From the NCBI RefSeq assembly GCF_019656315.1, contig NZ_BPLU01000067.1, positions 110,850 to 174,849 of the forward strand: 64,000 bases of DNA, written 5' to 3'. Shown here in pieces: positions 39,130 to 46,774 of the stretch. The position numbers were made by a program, and so were the translations under genes. The first letter of the stretch is position 1. Each line of letters begins with the position of its first letter. The DNA comes from Flavobacterium sp. UMI-01 (GTDB lineage: Bacteria; Bacteroidota; Bacteroidia; Flavobacteriales; Flavobacteriaceae). The notes beneath the pieces were generated by a model. The model saw only the letters and a program-made list of their open reading frames with translations. It was not told the origin of the DNA and ran no database searches.

Positions 39130-39978
39130 ATGGGAGCTTGGGGAACAGCAATATCATCTAACGACACTTACGCTGACATTTACGTTGAGTTTTTCAACCT
39201 GTATAATGACGGACTTGACGTTACAGAAATTTCAAAGAAGTTAATTGCTGACAATCAAGAAACCATTTACGACACGGACGATTGTAATAACTTTTGGTTT
39301 GCGTTAGCAAAAGCACAATGGGAATGTAAACAACTAGACAAAGACATTTTCAACCGAGTAAAAAAGGGTATTGAAACAGGTGCAGACCTTGAAGTATGGC
39401 GACAACTTGAAGCAGACGAAAAGGACATTAAAAAGCGTAAAGCAATTCTTAAAAAATTTCTTACAGACCTACAAACAGAAAAACCAAAAGCAAAGTCAAG
39501 AAAAAAGAAAATAATTCGACAGCCTATATTTGAGAAAGGCGATTGTGTGATATTCGAACTTGAAAATAAGAATTATGGTGGAGCAATTGTTTTAGAAGCT
39601 ATAAAAGACACCGAATTAGGACTTAATTTAATTGCTTTAACCAGGATAAATAGTAAAGTAAAACCACTATTGATAGATTTTGAAAATTCTGAAATACTGA
39701 CAAAATCATTTGCGAACTGGAAAAATGAAATTGAAATTGGTTGGTGTTATGCTATTGGAATAAAAACAGACAAAACCGAATATGAAGTTTTAGGCAAAAT
39801 CAAAGTTGACTTTAATTACCCTGTGAATGTTGGTTCTGGATACTATTTCAATGGAACTATTGACAAAATGAAAGAGTATGCACAAAATCAATTTGAGTAT
39901 GAAAAAGATAATCCAAAGCCACCGAAAAAACTGACAGTAAAAGAATTAATAAAAAAGAAAGGTTGGAAGTTTTGGTAA
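39130..39978 (+). CDS. DUF4259-like protein with possible Imm26-like C-terminus (cassette D)
   Basis: A 282-residue cytoplasmic protein. The start MGAWGTAISSNDTYADIY is of the MGAWG-type DUF4259 group, often found in mobile or immunity contexts. Residues 135-235, beginning FEKGDCVIFELENKNYGGAIVL, resemble the Imm26-type SH3-like immunity fold, which is tentative. The C-terminus is basic (KELIKKKGWKFW). It ends 8 bp before the cassette's end core, which is interrupted by intron sequence. Confidence 0.7.
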   Translation: MGAWGTAISSNDTYADIYVEFFNLYNDGLDVTEISKKLIADNQETIYDTDDCNNFWFALAKAQWECKQLDKDIFNRVKKGIETGADLEVWRQLEADEKDIKKRKAILKKFLTDLQTEKPKAKSRKKKIIRQPIFEKGDCVIFELENKNYGGAIVLEAIKDTELGLNLIALTRINSKVKPLLIDFENSEILTKSFANWKNEIEIGWCYAIGIKTDKTEYEVLGKIKVDFNYPVNVGSGYYFNGTIDKMKEYAQNQFEYEKDNPKPPKKLTVKELIKKKGWKFW

Positions 39979-39986
39979 AAAGAGCT

Positions 39987-39995
39987 GCCTATAAT
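39987..39995 (+). other. Half attC-like site (end core of cassette D)
   Basis: GCCTATAAT is the inverse of GTTATAGGC at 39092-39100 apart from the last base (T for C), which is where group II intron-like sequence begins. The expected stem and R' core to the right are absent. Confidence 0.65.
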
Positions 39996-40287
39996 CGAGT
40001 AGACGGCTCTGCCAGTAACTGACAGAGTGCGCCTCTCACACCACCGAGCCCTTCGGCTTCGCTCAGGACAGGCCAAGCGGGTCATCCCTCGAATCGGGAC
40101 AGGCTAGACTCGGCGGTTTCCCGAAATGATTTCGGAAAAACTCCAAATGATGATTTAGTTTGATGTAAACATCTGTCAAGGATTGATAGCCTTTTTGTCT
40201 TAGGCGCTTCAAAGTGATAGTTGAACCTAAAATAGGACTCTGCGAAATTGCCAAACTCCTTTTTCTTGTCCGACTAAAAGTGAGATG
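39994..40287 (-). mobile_element. Group II intron remnant (3' end) inserted in an attC-like site
   Basis: Read on the minus strand, the sequence ends CTCTGTCAG, a short loop, CTGGCAGAG, then CCGTCTACTCGAT. This looks like intron domain VI with its usual CTACTCGAT 3' end, preceded by GGTGTGAGAGG typical of the domain V-VI junction. Upstream is the C-terminal tail of an intron reverse transcriptase. Domains I-III and most of the enzyme are missing, so it is inactive. It lies opposite in strand to the cassettes, as reported for group IIC-attC introns. A REP-like TTCGGCTTCGCTCAGGAC block has blurred domain V. Confidence 0.65.
40063..40287 (-). pseudogene. Truncated group II intron reverse transcriptase, C-terminal tail
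   Basis: The frame reads RTRKRSLAISQSPILGSTIT, then KRLRQKGYQSLTDVYIKLN, similar in pattern to the end of intron-encoded reverse transcriptase/maturases (TRKG-Y-W-R-I-A-x-SPIL-x3-LT-x2-L). It is preceded by an in-frame TAA and lacks all polymerase motifs. It runs into a repeat before its stop. Confidence 0.6.
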
Positions 40288-40333
40288 TTATCGCAAAAAA
40301 ATCGAAACCCACAATCATTACGTTCAAATTTCA

Positions 40334-40341
40334 TATATTTG
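40334..40341 (+). promoter_or_regulatory. Promoter -7 element of the toxin-antitoxin operon
   Basis: TATATTTG matches TAnnTTTG, 22 bp before the antitoxin ATG. A TACGTA palindrome overlaps the expected start site and could be an operator for the antitoxin. Confidence 0.55.
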
Positions 40342-40362
40342 TACGTATAAATATATTAAGCT

Positions 40363-40611
40363 ATGGATACTAAACTCACATTAAAGCTTGACCAAGAGGT
40401 GATTGAAAAAGCGAAACAGTACGCAGCTGAAAAAAAAGTAAGTTTATCACGAATTATAGAAAACTATCTTAATTCTTTGACTTCAGAAAAAACTACTAAT
40501 GATATCCAAATTTCACCGTTTGTAAAAAGCCTTTCTTCCGGAATTAATATTCCAGCTGATTATGATTATAAAAAAGATCGTGCTGATTATTTAGACCAAA
40601 AACACAAATGA
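40363..40611 (+). CDS. VapB-like antitoxin (DUF6364-type)
   Basis: An 82-residue protein. The N-terminal MDTKLTLKLDQEVIEKAKQY followed by AAEKKVSLSRIIENYL fits a ribbon-helix-helix DNA-binding antitoxin. The C-terminal DYDYKKDRADYLDQKHK is the likely toxin-neutralising tail. Its stop overlaps the toxin start by 4 bp (ATGA). It would bind the PIN toxin and repress its own promoter. Confidence 0.85.
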   Translation: MDTKLTLKLDQEVIEKAKQYAAEKKVSLSRIIENYLNSLTSEKTTNDIQISPFVKSLSSGINIPADYDYKKDRADYLDQKHK

Positions 40612-41021
40612 GCAGAATCTTCTTAGACACTAACGTAATATTAGATTTATTGGGAGAAAGAGTTCCTTTTTTTGATTCAATTGCTAAAGTTGCAACCTTG
40701 GCAGATCAAAAAAAGCTTTCTCTAATTGTTTCACCTCTTTCATTCACGACAATAGAGTACGTTTTAAATAAATATGAACCTTCAGAAACTGTACTGAATA
40801 AACTTCGAAAGTTTAAAATAATCTGTGAGGTCTGTGAGGTTAACGAAGAAACAATAGACAAAGCGTTGAATTCCAATTTCAAAGATTTTGAAGATGCTGT
40901 TCAATATTTTTCCGCTTTACAATCTAACTGCTCCATAATTATAACCAGAAACGCAAAAGACTTTAAAAATGCTACAATACCGATTATGACAGCGGATGAG
41001 TATTTAAGCAGCATAATGTAA
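40608..41021 (+). CDS. PIN-domain toxin (VapC-like)
   Basis: A 137-residue PIN-domain ribonuclease. The acidic active-site residues are visible: Asp 7 in IFLDTNVILD, Glu 50 in TTIEYV, Asp 96 in FEDAVQY and Asp 118 in TRNAKDF. VapC toxins cut tRNA or rRNA when free of antitoxin. The gene is translationally coupled to the antitoxin. It lies next to the intron-interrupted end of the cassette array; whether it was once a cassette cannot be shown. Confidence 0.9.
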   Translation: MSRIFLDTNVILDLLGERVPFFDSIAKVATLADQKKLSLIVSPLSFTTIEYVLNKYEPSETVLNKLRKFKIICEVCEVNEETIDKALNSNFKDFEDAVQYFSALQSNCSIIITRNAKDFKNATIPIMTADEYLSSIM

Positions 41022-41260
41022 AGGGACAGCCTCGATGGCTATGTGTTATCCACACATCAATAGTGTGAAAATGTTATGCGCGCCCAAAAACTACACCTAC
41101 AAAGTGATATTTAAAAAACTACATTAATAAAATGAAGTTATTTAAAAGACAATACCATTCAACATTCCCTTAATACTCATGACAATTAACACAGTTTTAA
41201 TGCATGTTTATTAGCTAATTACTTATAGATTCCTCAAATTTGCGTTTCAAATTCATCATT

Positions 41261-43669
41261 ATGTTTGACACGAAAAAAATCGCTATACTTTTCTTTTTAG
41301 TAAATTGTTTTAGTGGCTTCGCACAAATTACAAACGGCAACGAACAAGCAAAGCAAAAATTCACTTTAAGTGGGACTATATCAGATAGTAAAAACAACGA
41401 AACCTTAATAGGCGTCAATATCTACATCCCTGAGACCCAATCCAGCATCAACACCAATCAATACGGATTTTATTCCATCACCTTACCCAAAGGCACCTAT
41501 ACCGTTTTGGTAAGCTATATTGGTTTTCAGAATACGACTAAAAAAATTAATCTTGACCAAAACACCAAATTAAATTTCAATCTGTCCGACAGTCAAGAAG
41601 AATTAAAAGAAGTTATCATAACTGGAACTAGTACCAGCACACAAATACGAAAACCCGAAATGAGCGTCAACAAACTCTCTATTTCGTCGATTAAAAAAAT
41701 GCCTGTGGTTCTTGGTGAGGTCGATGTAATCAAATCACTCTTGTTACTCCCAGGTGTTACCAATGCAGGAGAAGGCGCTTCTGGCTTTAATGTCAGAGGG
41801 GGTGGAGCTGATCAAAACTTAATACTTTTAGACGAAGCTACCATCTTTAATTCATCGCACGTATTTGGTTTTTTCTCTGTGTTCAATCCTGACGCTATCA
41901 AAGATTTAAAGTTGTACAAAGGTGGAATTCCAGCAAATTTTGGAGGTCGGGCCTCCTCTGTTTTGGATATTTATCAAAAAGACGGAAGCAGTAAAGCTTT
42001 TCATGCCAATGGAGGAATTGGACTCATCTCGAGTCGCCTCTTGCTCGAAGGGCCATTAGTAAAGGACAAAGGCTCCTTTTTGATTGGGGGACGTAGTTCG
42101 TATGCGCATTTGTTCCTAAAACTTTCTGAAGAACAAAAAAACAATTCGGCTTACTTTTATGATTTGAATACCAAATTGAGCTACAAACTCAATGATAACA
42201 ATAATTTGTATCTCTCAGGTTATTTTGGGAGAGATGTTTTTGCTATCAATAAAAGTTTTTCCAATACGTATGGTAACGCTACTTTGAATTTAAGGTGGAA
42301 CCATCTCTTTAGCGATAAATTGTTTTCCAATTTATCCGTAATCTATAGCGATTATTATTATGGATTAGATTTGGATTTTGTTGGATTTAATTGGGATTCA
42401 GGCATCAAAAATTACAATATCAAATATGATTTTAAAAACTATATTTCAGATAAATTCAAATTAAATTACGGCGTTAATGCCATTTATTATTCCTTTAATC
42501 CCGGTACCATCAAGCCTTCAGATGCGAATTCGGGCATTAATTTTGACCAATTGGACAAAAAATATGCTTTTGAACCGGCATTGTACCTCAGCGCAGAGCA
42601 TGAACTTTCTAAAAAAATCGCCCTAACGTATGGATTGCGATACAGTTTGTTCTATCGTTTGGGGCAATCCACAATGAATCTTTACAGCAATGACAATCCT
42701 GTCCTTTTTAATACTGACTTACAGATTTACGAAAAAGCCACACCTATTGGCACAACATTTTTCAGCAAGAACAAAGTCATTCAGCGCTATGATAATATGG
42801 AGCCTCGCTTAGCCATTTCCTATCAACTGAACGACAACGCTTCGGTAAAGGGAAGTTACAATCGCATGGTGCAATACCTACAATTAATTTCGAACACCTC
42901 CTCTCCTACTCCTTTGGACGTATGGACACCAAGCGATAATTTCATCAAACCACAGCTCGCTGACCAAGTAGCCGTGGGGTATTTTAGAAATTTTAAGAAC
43001 AAAATGTACTCCTTGGAGGTGGAAACCTATTATAAAAAAATAAAAAACAGATTGGATTATATCGATGGTGCCGATTTAATTGCTAACAAAGCCATTGAAC
43101 AAATTGTACTTAACGGTCAAATGCGTTCCTATGGATTAGAAATTATGTTTCGCAAGAACGAAGGCAATTTGAACGGATGGATTTCTTACACCTTATCCAA
43201 ATCTGAGCAACAAACTCCAGGAAGAACTCCAGAGGAATTAGGAATCAATAACGGCGCTTGGTACAGTTCGGTTTACGATAAAACACACAATTTAGCACTA
43301 ACAGGAGCTTACAAAAAAAATGAAAAATGGAGTTTTGGAGTGAATTTCATTATCCAATCAGGACAGCCCGTTACCTATCCTAACAGCCAATACTATTATT
43401 CAGGGATTGCAGTACCCAGTTATGGCTTGCGTAACGAAAACCGCCTACCCGCCTACCATCACTTAGACGTTTCAGCAACCTTGACTCCAACTAAAAATCA
43501 AGACCGAAACTGGAAAGGAGAATGGGTATTTAGCATTTACAATCTTTACAATCGTAAAAATGCTGCTTCCATCAACTTTAGACAAAATGAAGATACGGGA
43601 GCCAATCAAGCCGTTCGAACCTCCATTTTTGGAATTGTTCCTGCGGTGAGTTATAATTTCAAATTCTAA
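41261..43669 (+). CDS. TonB-dependent receptor with carboxypeptidase-like N-terminal domain
   Basis: An 802-residue outer-membrane receptor. The signal peptide is 1-22 (ending FSGFAQ). Residues 33-115 are a carboxypeptidase D regulatory-like (CNA-B) domain: LSGTISDSKNNETLIGVNIY and GTYTVLVSYIGFQ. The plug follows from about 120 with LLLPGVTNAGEGASGFNVRGGGADQNLILLDEATIF-type sequence. The barrel ends VPAVSYNFKF. The ATG at 41261 begins the signal peptide and is preferred over 41240. A DUF4249 lipoprotein follows 4 nt later, as is usual for this receptor class. The substrate is unknown. Confidence 0.92.
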   Translation: MFDTKKIAILFFLVNCFSGFAQITNGNEQAKQKFTLSGTISDSKNNETLIGVNIYIPETQSSINTNQYGFYSITLPKGTYTVLVSYIGFQNTTKKINLDQNTKLNFNLSDSQEELKEVIITGTSTSTQIRKPEMSVNKLSISSIKKMPVVLGEVDVIKSLLLLPGVTNAGEGASGFNVRGGGADQNLILLDEATIFNSSHVFGFFSVFNPDAIKDLKLYKGGIPANFGGRASSVLDIYQKDGSSKAFHANGGIGLISSRLLLEGPLVKDKGSFLIGGRSSYAHLFLKLSEEQKNNSAYFYDLNTKLSYKLNDNNNLYLSGYFGRDVFAINKSFSNTYGNATLNLRWNHLFSDKLFSNLSVIYSDYYYGLDLDFVGFNWDSGIKNYNIKYDFKNYISDKFKLNYGVNAIYYSFNPGTIKPSDANSGINFDQLDKKYAFEPALYLSAEHELSKKIALTYGLRYSLFYRLGQSTMNLYSNDNPVLFNTDLQIYEKATPIGTTFFSKNKVIQRYDNMEPRLAISYQLNDNASVKGSYNRMVQYLQLISNTSSPTPLDVWTPSDNFIKPQLADQVAVGYFRNFKNKMYSLEVETYYKKIKNRLDYIDGADLIANKAIEQIVLNGQMRSYGLEIMFRKNEGNLNGWISYTLSKSEQQTPGRTPEELGINNGAWYSSVYDKTHNLALTGAYKKNEKWSFGVNFIIQSGQPVTYPNSQYYYSGIAVPSYGLRNENRLPAYHHLDVSATLTPTKNQDRNWKGEWVFSIYNLYNRKNAASINFRQNEDTGANQAVRTSIFGIVPAVSYNFKF

Positions 43670-43673
43670 TCTC

Positions 43674-44495
43674 ATGAAAAAATTACATACTTTATTTTTA
43701 TTTTTAAGTTTGATTTTCTTTACCAGTTGTGAAGATGTTATCCCAGTGGACCTTGACACGGCACCACCAAAATTAGTGGTGGAAGCCATCATAAAATGGG
43801 AAAAAGGCACCGATGGCAAAAATCAAAAAATAAAATTGACCACCACTGCTTCTTATTTTAGCAATCAAATACCAGTGGTTTCAGGGGCAACTATTAGCAT
43901 CAAAAACAGCAGCAATACCATTTTTAATTTTACTGAAATTGGGGCTACTGGCGAATATATGTGTTCCAATTTTGTTCCAGTAATCAACGAAACCTATACG
44001 TTGACCATTTTGCACAATGGAAATACCTATACCGCTACCGAAACTTTAAAATCAGTAGCTCCAATTGAAGAAGTTACCCAAAAAAACGATGGAGGCTTTA
44101 CAGGAACTGACATCCAAATTAAAACTTTTTACACAGACCCTGCTAACGAAGTCAATTACTATTTGTATCAATACAGCTATAACAATCAAATTTTACAAAA
44201 CTTTTATGCGGACGAGGATAGTTATTTCCAAGGCAATCGCTTTTTTAGTTTATCACAAAAAGACAATTTAAAAGCGGGTGACCAAGTAACCATAACCCAC
44301 TATGGCATTTCTAAAAGTTATTACAACTACATGAATATTTTAATCAGTATTGCTGGCGGTGGCGGCGGTGGTCCTTTTCAAGCACCTCCAGCCACAGTGA
44401 GAGGGAACATCATCAATACTACGGACAAAAACAATTATGCTCTGGGGTATTTTACTCTAAACGAAATTGACACTAAAACTTATACCATTCAATAG
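43674..44495 (+). CDS. DUF4249 family lipoprotein
   Basis: A 273-residue lipoprotein (lipobox FFTSCED, Cys about 19) of the DUF4249 family, with the typical KLVVEAIIKWEKG start and the beta-rich body including NETYTLTILHNGNTYTATE. Gly-rich AGGGGGGPF lies at about 223-231. It is the co-transcribed partner of the TonB receptor, 4 nt after it. It probably acts at the cell surface, but the family's role is not established. Confidence 0.88.
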   Translation: MKKLHTLFLFLSLIFFTSCEDVIPVDLDTAPPKLVVEAIIKWEKGTDGKNQKIKLTTTASYFSNQIPVVSGATISIKNSSNTIFNFTEIGATGEYMCSNFVPVINETYTLTILHNGNTYTATETLKSVAPIEEVTQKNDGGFTGTDIQIKTFYTDPANEVNYYLYQYSYNNQILQNFYADEDSYFQGNRFFSLSQKDNLKAGDQVTITHYGISKSYYNYMNILISIAGGGGGGPFQAPPATVRGNIINTTDKNNYALGYFTLNEIDTKTYTIQ

Positions 44496-44631
44496 TTCAA
44501 ACGAGTAAAAAACAGCTTTAAAAACAGCTAAAAGACTATTTTCTTTAATGGCTTTGGTACCGTTTTGATTTTGATTTGAAAAGCCAATAAGTCCTCCTTT
44601 TTTCTATCTTTACGGCACAAAATCACATTTT

Positions 44632-45294
44632 ATGTCCTCACATCATATCGTAAAAGACGACCAAGAGCCCGCTTTAATCATTGCCAATGGAGCTTCCTGC
44701 CATCCGGAACTACTGGGACAACTACTAGAATGGTCCCCGATTGTGATTGTGCTGGATTCCGCAATAGAAAGGGTTATGGCGCTAGACATCAAGGTCGATG
44801 TGCTGTTAGGGGATTTTGACCGTGATTTTGATGCCCATTATTACAAAGAAAAACAATACCCTCTTGAAATCGTTCACGCTCCTGATCAAAACAAAACCGA
44901 CTTAGAAAAAGCCTTCGACTACCTTATTGAAAGGAACATTCCTGCGGTGAATGTTATTTGGGCAACAGGAAAAAGAGCCGACCATACCATCACAAACTTG
45001 ACCACGATTGCTCAATACCGCAACAGCTTGAAAATCGTGGTGCTTGACGACCATTCTAAGGTATTTTTATTGCCTCGAAAATTCGAAAAATGGTATCCTG
45101 CCAACACCATTATTTCTTTGATTCCAATTGGTGAAGTCAAAGGAATATGCTCAAAAAATCTATATTATCCATTAGAAAATGATACGCTCACCTTGGGCTA
45201 CCGTACCGGAAGTAGTAATCATGTCGCACAAGATGGTTTGGTTCTGATTGAACACCAAGAAGGTAATTTATTGCTTATGGAATGTATGGATTAA
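44632..45294 (+). CDS. Thiamine pyrophosphokinase
   Basis: A 220-residue enzyme that transfers pyrophosphate from ATP to thiamine. Residues 55-65 contain LLGDFDRD (the usual motif is GDFDS) and 85-92 DQNKTDLEKAF, which bind metal and nucleotide. The C-terminal ThiN-like thiamine-binding part includes SLIPIGEVKGICSKNLYYPL and TGSSNHV. A TATCTTTA element lies just upstream. It stands alone. Confidence is high for the family and fairly high for the substrate. Confidence 0.88.
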   Translation: MSSHHIVKDDQEPALIIANGASCHPELLGQLLEWSPIVIVLDSAIERVMALDIKVDVLLGDFDRDFDAHYYKEKQYPLEIVHAPDQNKTDLEKAFDYLIERNIPAVNVIWATGKRADHTITNLTTIAQYRNSLKIVVLDDHSKVFLLPRKFEKWYPANTIISLIPIGEVKGICSKNLYYPLENDTLTLGYRTGSSNHVAQDGLVLIEHQEGNLLLMECMD

Positions 45295-45305
45295 ACTTAA
45301 ATTTA

Positions 45306-45488
45306 CACCCGTTGGCTGAATTAATGAGATTCATTAAAAAATGGCAATTCCAATTTAAATCTAAAGTTATTTATACCTAACATGTCAGTCTGAGCTGAGC
45401 TTATCGAAGGGTCGAATACTTCATATATGATACATTTCGTCAAGCTCAATGTGACAATAAGTATTAAATTAATTTCACCAGATGGGTT
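45306..45488. repeat. MITE-like 183-bp inverted-repeat element, copy 1
   Basis: Its ends (ACCCGTTGGCTGAATTAAT and ATTAATTTCACCAGATGGGT) are imperfect inverted repeats. It aligns along its length with the element at 58774-58956, including TTATTTATACCTAA, ATGTCAGTCTGAG, GATACATTTCG and AAGCTCAATGTGACAATA. Both copies are 183 bp. There is no coding frame. It occupies most of the 358-bp gap before rlmF. Confidence 0.78.
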
Positions 45489-45624
45489 AAATTTAAACCA
45501 AATTTACACCGTCAAAACAATTTAATAACCTAGTTAACACCTTACCCTAACATTACTATCGAAAAATGATACCTAATTCACTCTAAAATAACCATTTGTA
45601 AAACATAATTCCATTTTAAAACCT

Positions 45625-45632
45625 TACCTTTG
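45625..45632 (+). promoter_or_regulatory. rlmF promoter -7 element
   Basis: TACCTTTG matches TAnnTTTG, 20 bp before the ATG. Confidence 0.58.
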
Positions 45633-45652
45633 CAACGAAATTAAAAGGAAAA

Positions 45653-46630
45653 ATGTCTAAAGTAGTTACGGAAAAAATCAACTTACATCCACGCAATTTA
45701 CACCGTTCGCGTTATAATTTTGAACAACTTACAGCCAGTTGTCCTGAACTAAAACCTTTCGTTTTTATGAACGAACAGGATGCTATTACTTTAGGAGAAA
45801 CAATCGACTTTAGCAATCCATTGGCTGTAAAGACATTAAACAAAGCCCTTTTAAAAACCAATTACGGCATCCAAAACTGGGATATCCCCAACGATTATTT
45901 GTGTCCCCCTATTCCAGGAAGAGCCGATTACATCCATAATATCGCCGATTTATTGGCCGAAAGCAACAACGGTATAATCCCTACAGGAACAACAGTGGAA
46001 GGCTTAGATATTGGTGTGGGAGCCAACTGTATTTATCCCATTTTAGGAAACGCAATTTACGATTGGAGTTTTGTAGGAACAGATATTGACGAAAAAGCGT
46101 TATCCAATTGTAGTGCCATTATTGAAGCCAATCCTAAACTAATCGATGCCATAAGCCTACAGCAACAAATTGAGTCTCGATTCATTTTTAAAAACATCAT
46201 TACCCCCGAAGATCGTTTTGCGTTTACCATTAGTAATCCCCCATTTCACAAATCAGCTGAGGAAGCAAGCAAAGGCAATCTGCGTAAAATAAGTAATTTA
46301 GAAAACAAGAAAGCAACCAAAACCCAACTGAACTTTGGCGGTCAAAACACCGAATTATGGTGTGATGGTGGCGAACTGGCTTTTATTACCCAAATGATAT
46401 ACGAAAGCGCTCGCTATCCTATGCAATGTTTATGGTTCACTACCTTAGTTTCTAAGCAATCCCACCTCAAAAGTTTGCATAAAACCCTTAGCAAAGTCAA
46501 CGCGGCACAAATACATACTATCGAAATGGCGCAAGGACAAAAAACCAGCCGTCTTTTAGCTTGGTCGTTTTTGAGTAAAAAACAACAAGAAGATTGGAAG
46601 TTTGAAGAACCAAAATTTAAAGTGTATTAA
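45653..46630 (+). CDS. rlmF: 23S rRNA (adenine1618-N6)-methyltransferase
   Basis: A 325-residue Rossmann-fold methyltransferase. It starts with LHPRNLHRSRYNFEQL, typical of RlmF/YbiN, has the SAM-binding GLDIGVGANCIYPI at about 118-131, FVGTDIDEKAL, and the NPPF catalytic motif near residue 195. It methylates N6 of A1618 in 23S rRNA. Length and motif order match the family. It has its own promoter. Confidence 0.93.
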   Translation: MSKVVTEKINLHPRNLHRSRYNFEQLTASCPELKPFVFMNEQDAITLGETIDFSNPLAVKTLNKALLKTNYGIQNWDIPNDYLCPPIPGRADYIHNIADLLAESNNGIIPTGTTVEGLDIGVGANCIYPILGNAIYDWSFVGTDIDEKALSNCSAIIEANPKLIDAISLQQQIESRFIFKNIITPEDRFAFTISNPPFHKSAEEASKGNLRKISNLENKKATKTQLNFGGQNTELWCDGGELAFITQMIYESARYPMQCLWFTTLVSKQSHLKSLHKTLSKVNAAQIHTIEMAQGQKTSRLLAWSFLSKKQQEDWKFEEPKFKVY

Positions 46631-46738
46631 TTTTTAGATTTTCCTTACTCTGTCCTTTATTATTATTGTTTTATGTGGCCAAAGGCTAGTAACTTTTCAT
46701 TTTACTTTGAGAGGCAAATGAATTGCCAATAAACTTTG

Positions 46739-46746
46739 TAACTTTG
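46739..46746 (+). promoter_or_regulatory. uvrB promoter -7 element
   Basis: TAACTTTG matches TAnnTTTG, 28 bp before the uvrB ATG. Confidence 0.55.
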
Positions 46747-46774
46747 CCATCTGAACTTTTGCAACACAAAAACA

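Noticed and set aside
40288..40295. GTTATCGC-like sequence before the toxin-antitoxin promoter as a possible cassette start
   Set aside because: The matching end core GCGATAAC was not seen downstream.
41073..41081. GTTATGCGC resembles an attC R' core after the toxin gene
   Set aside because: No inverse core or paired stem was found around the toxin-antitoxin pair, so it is not counted as an attC site.
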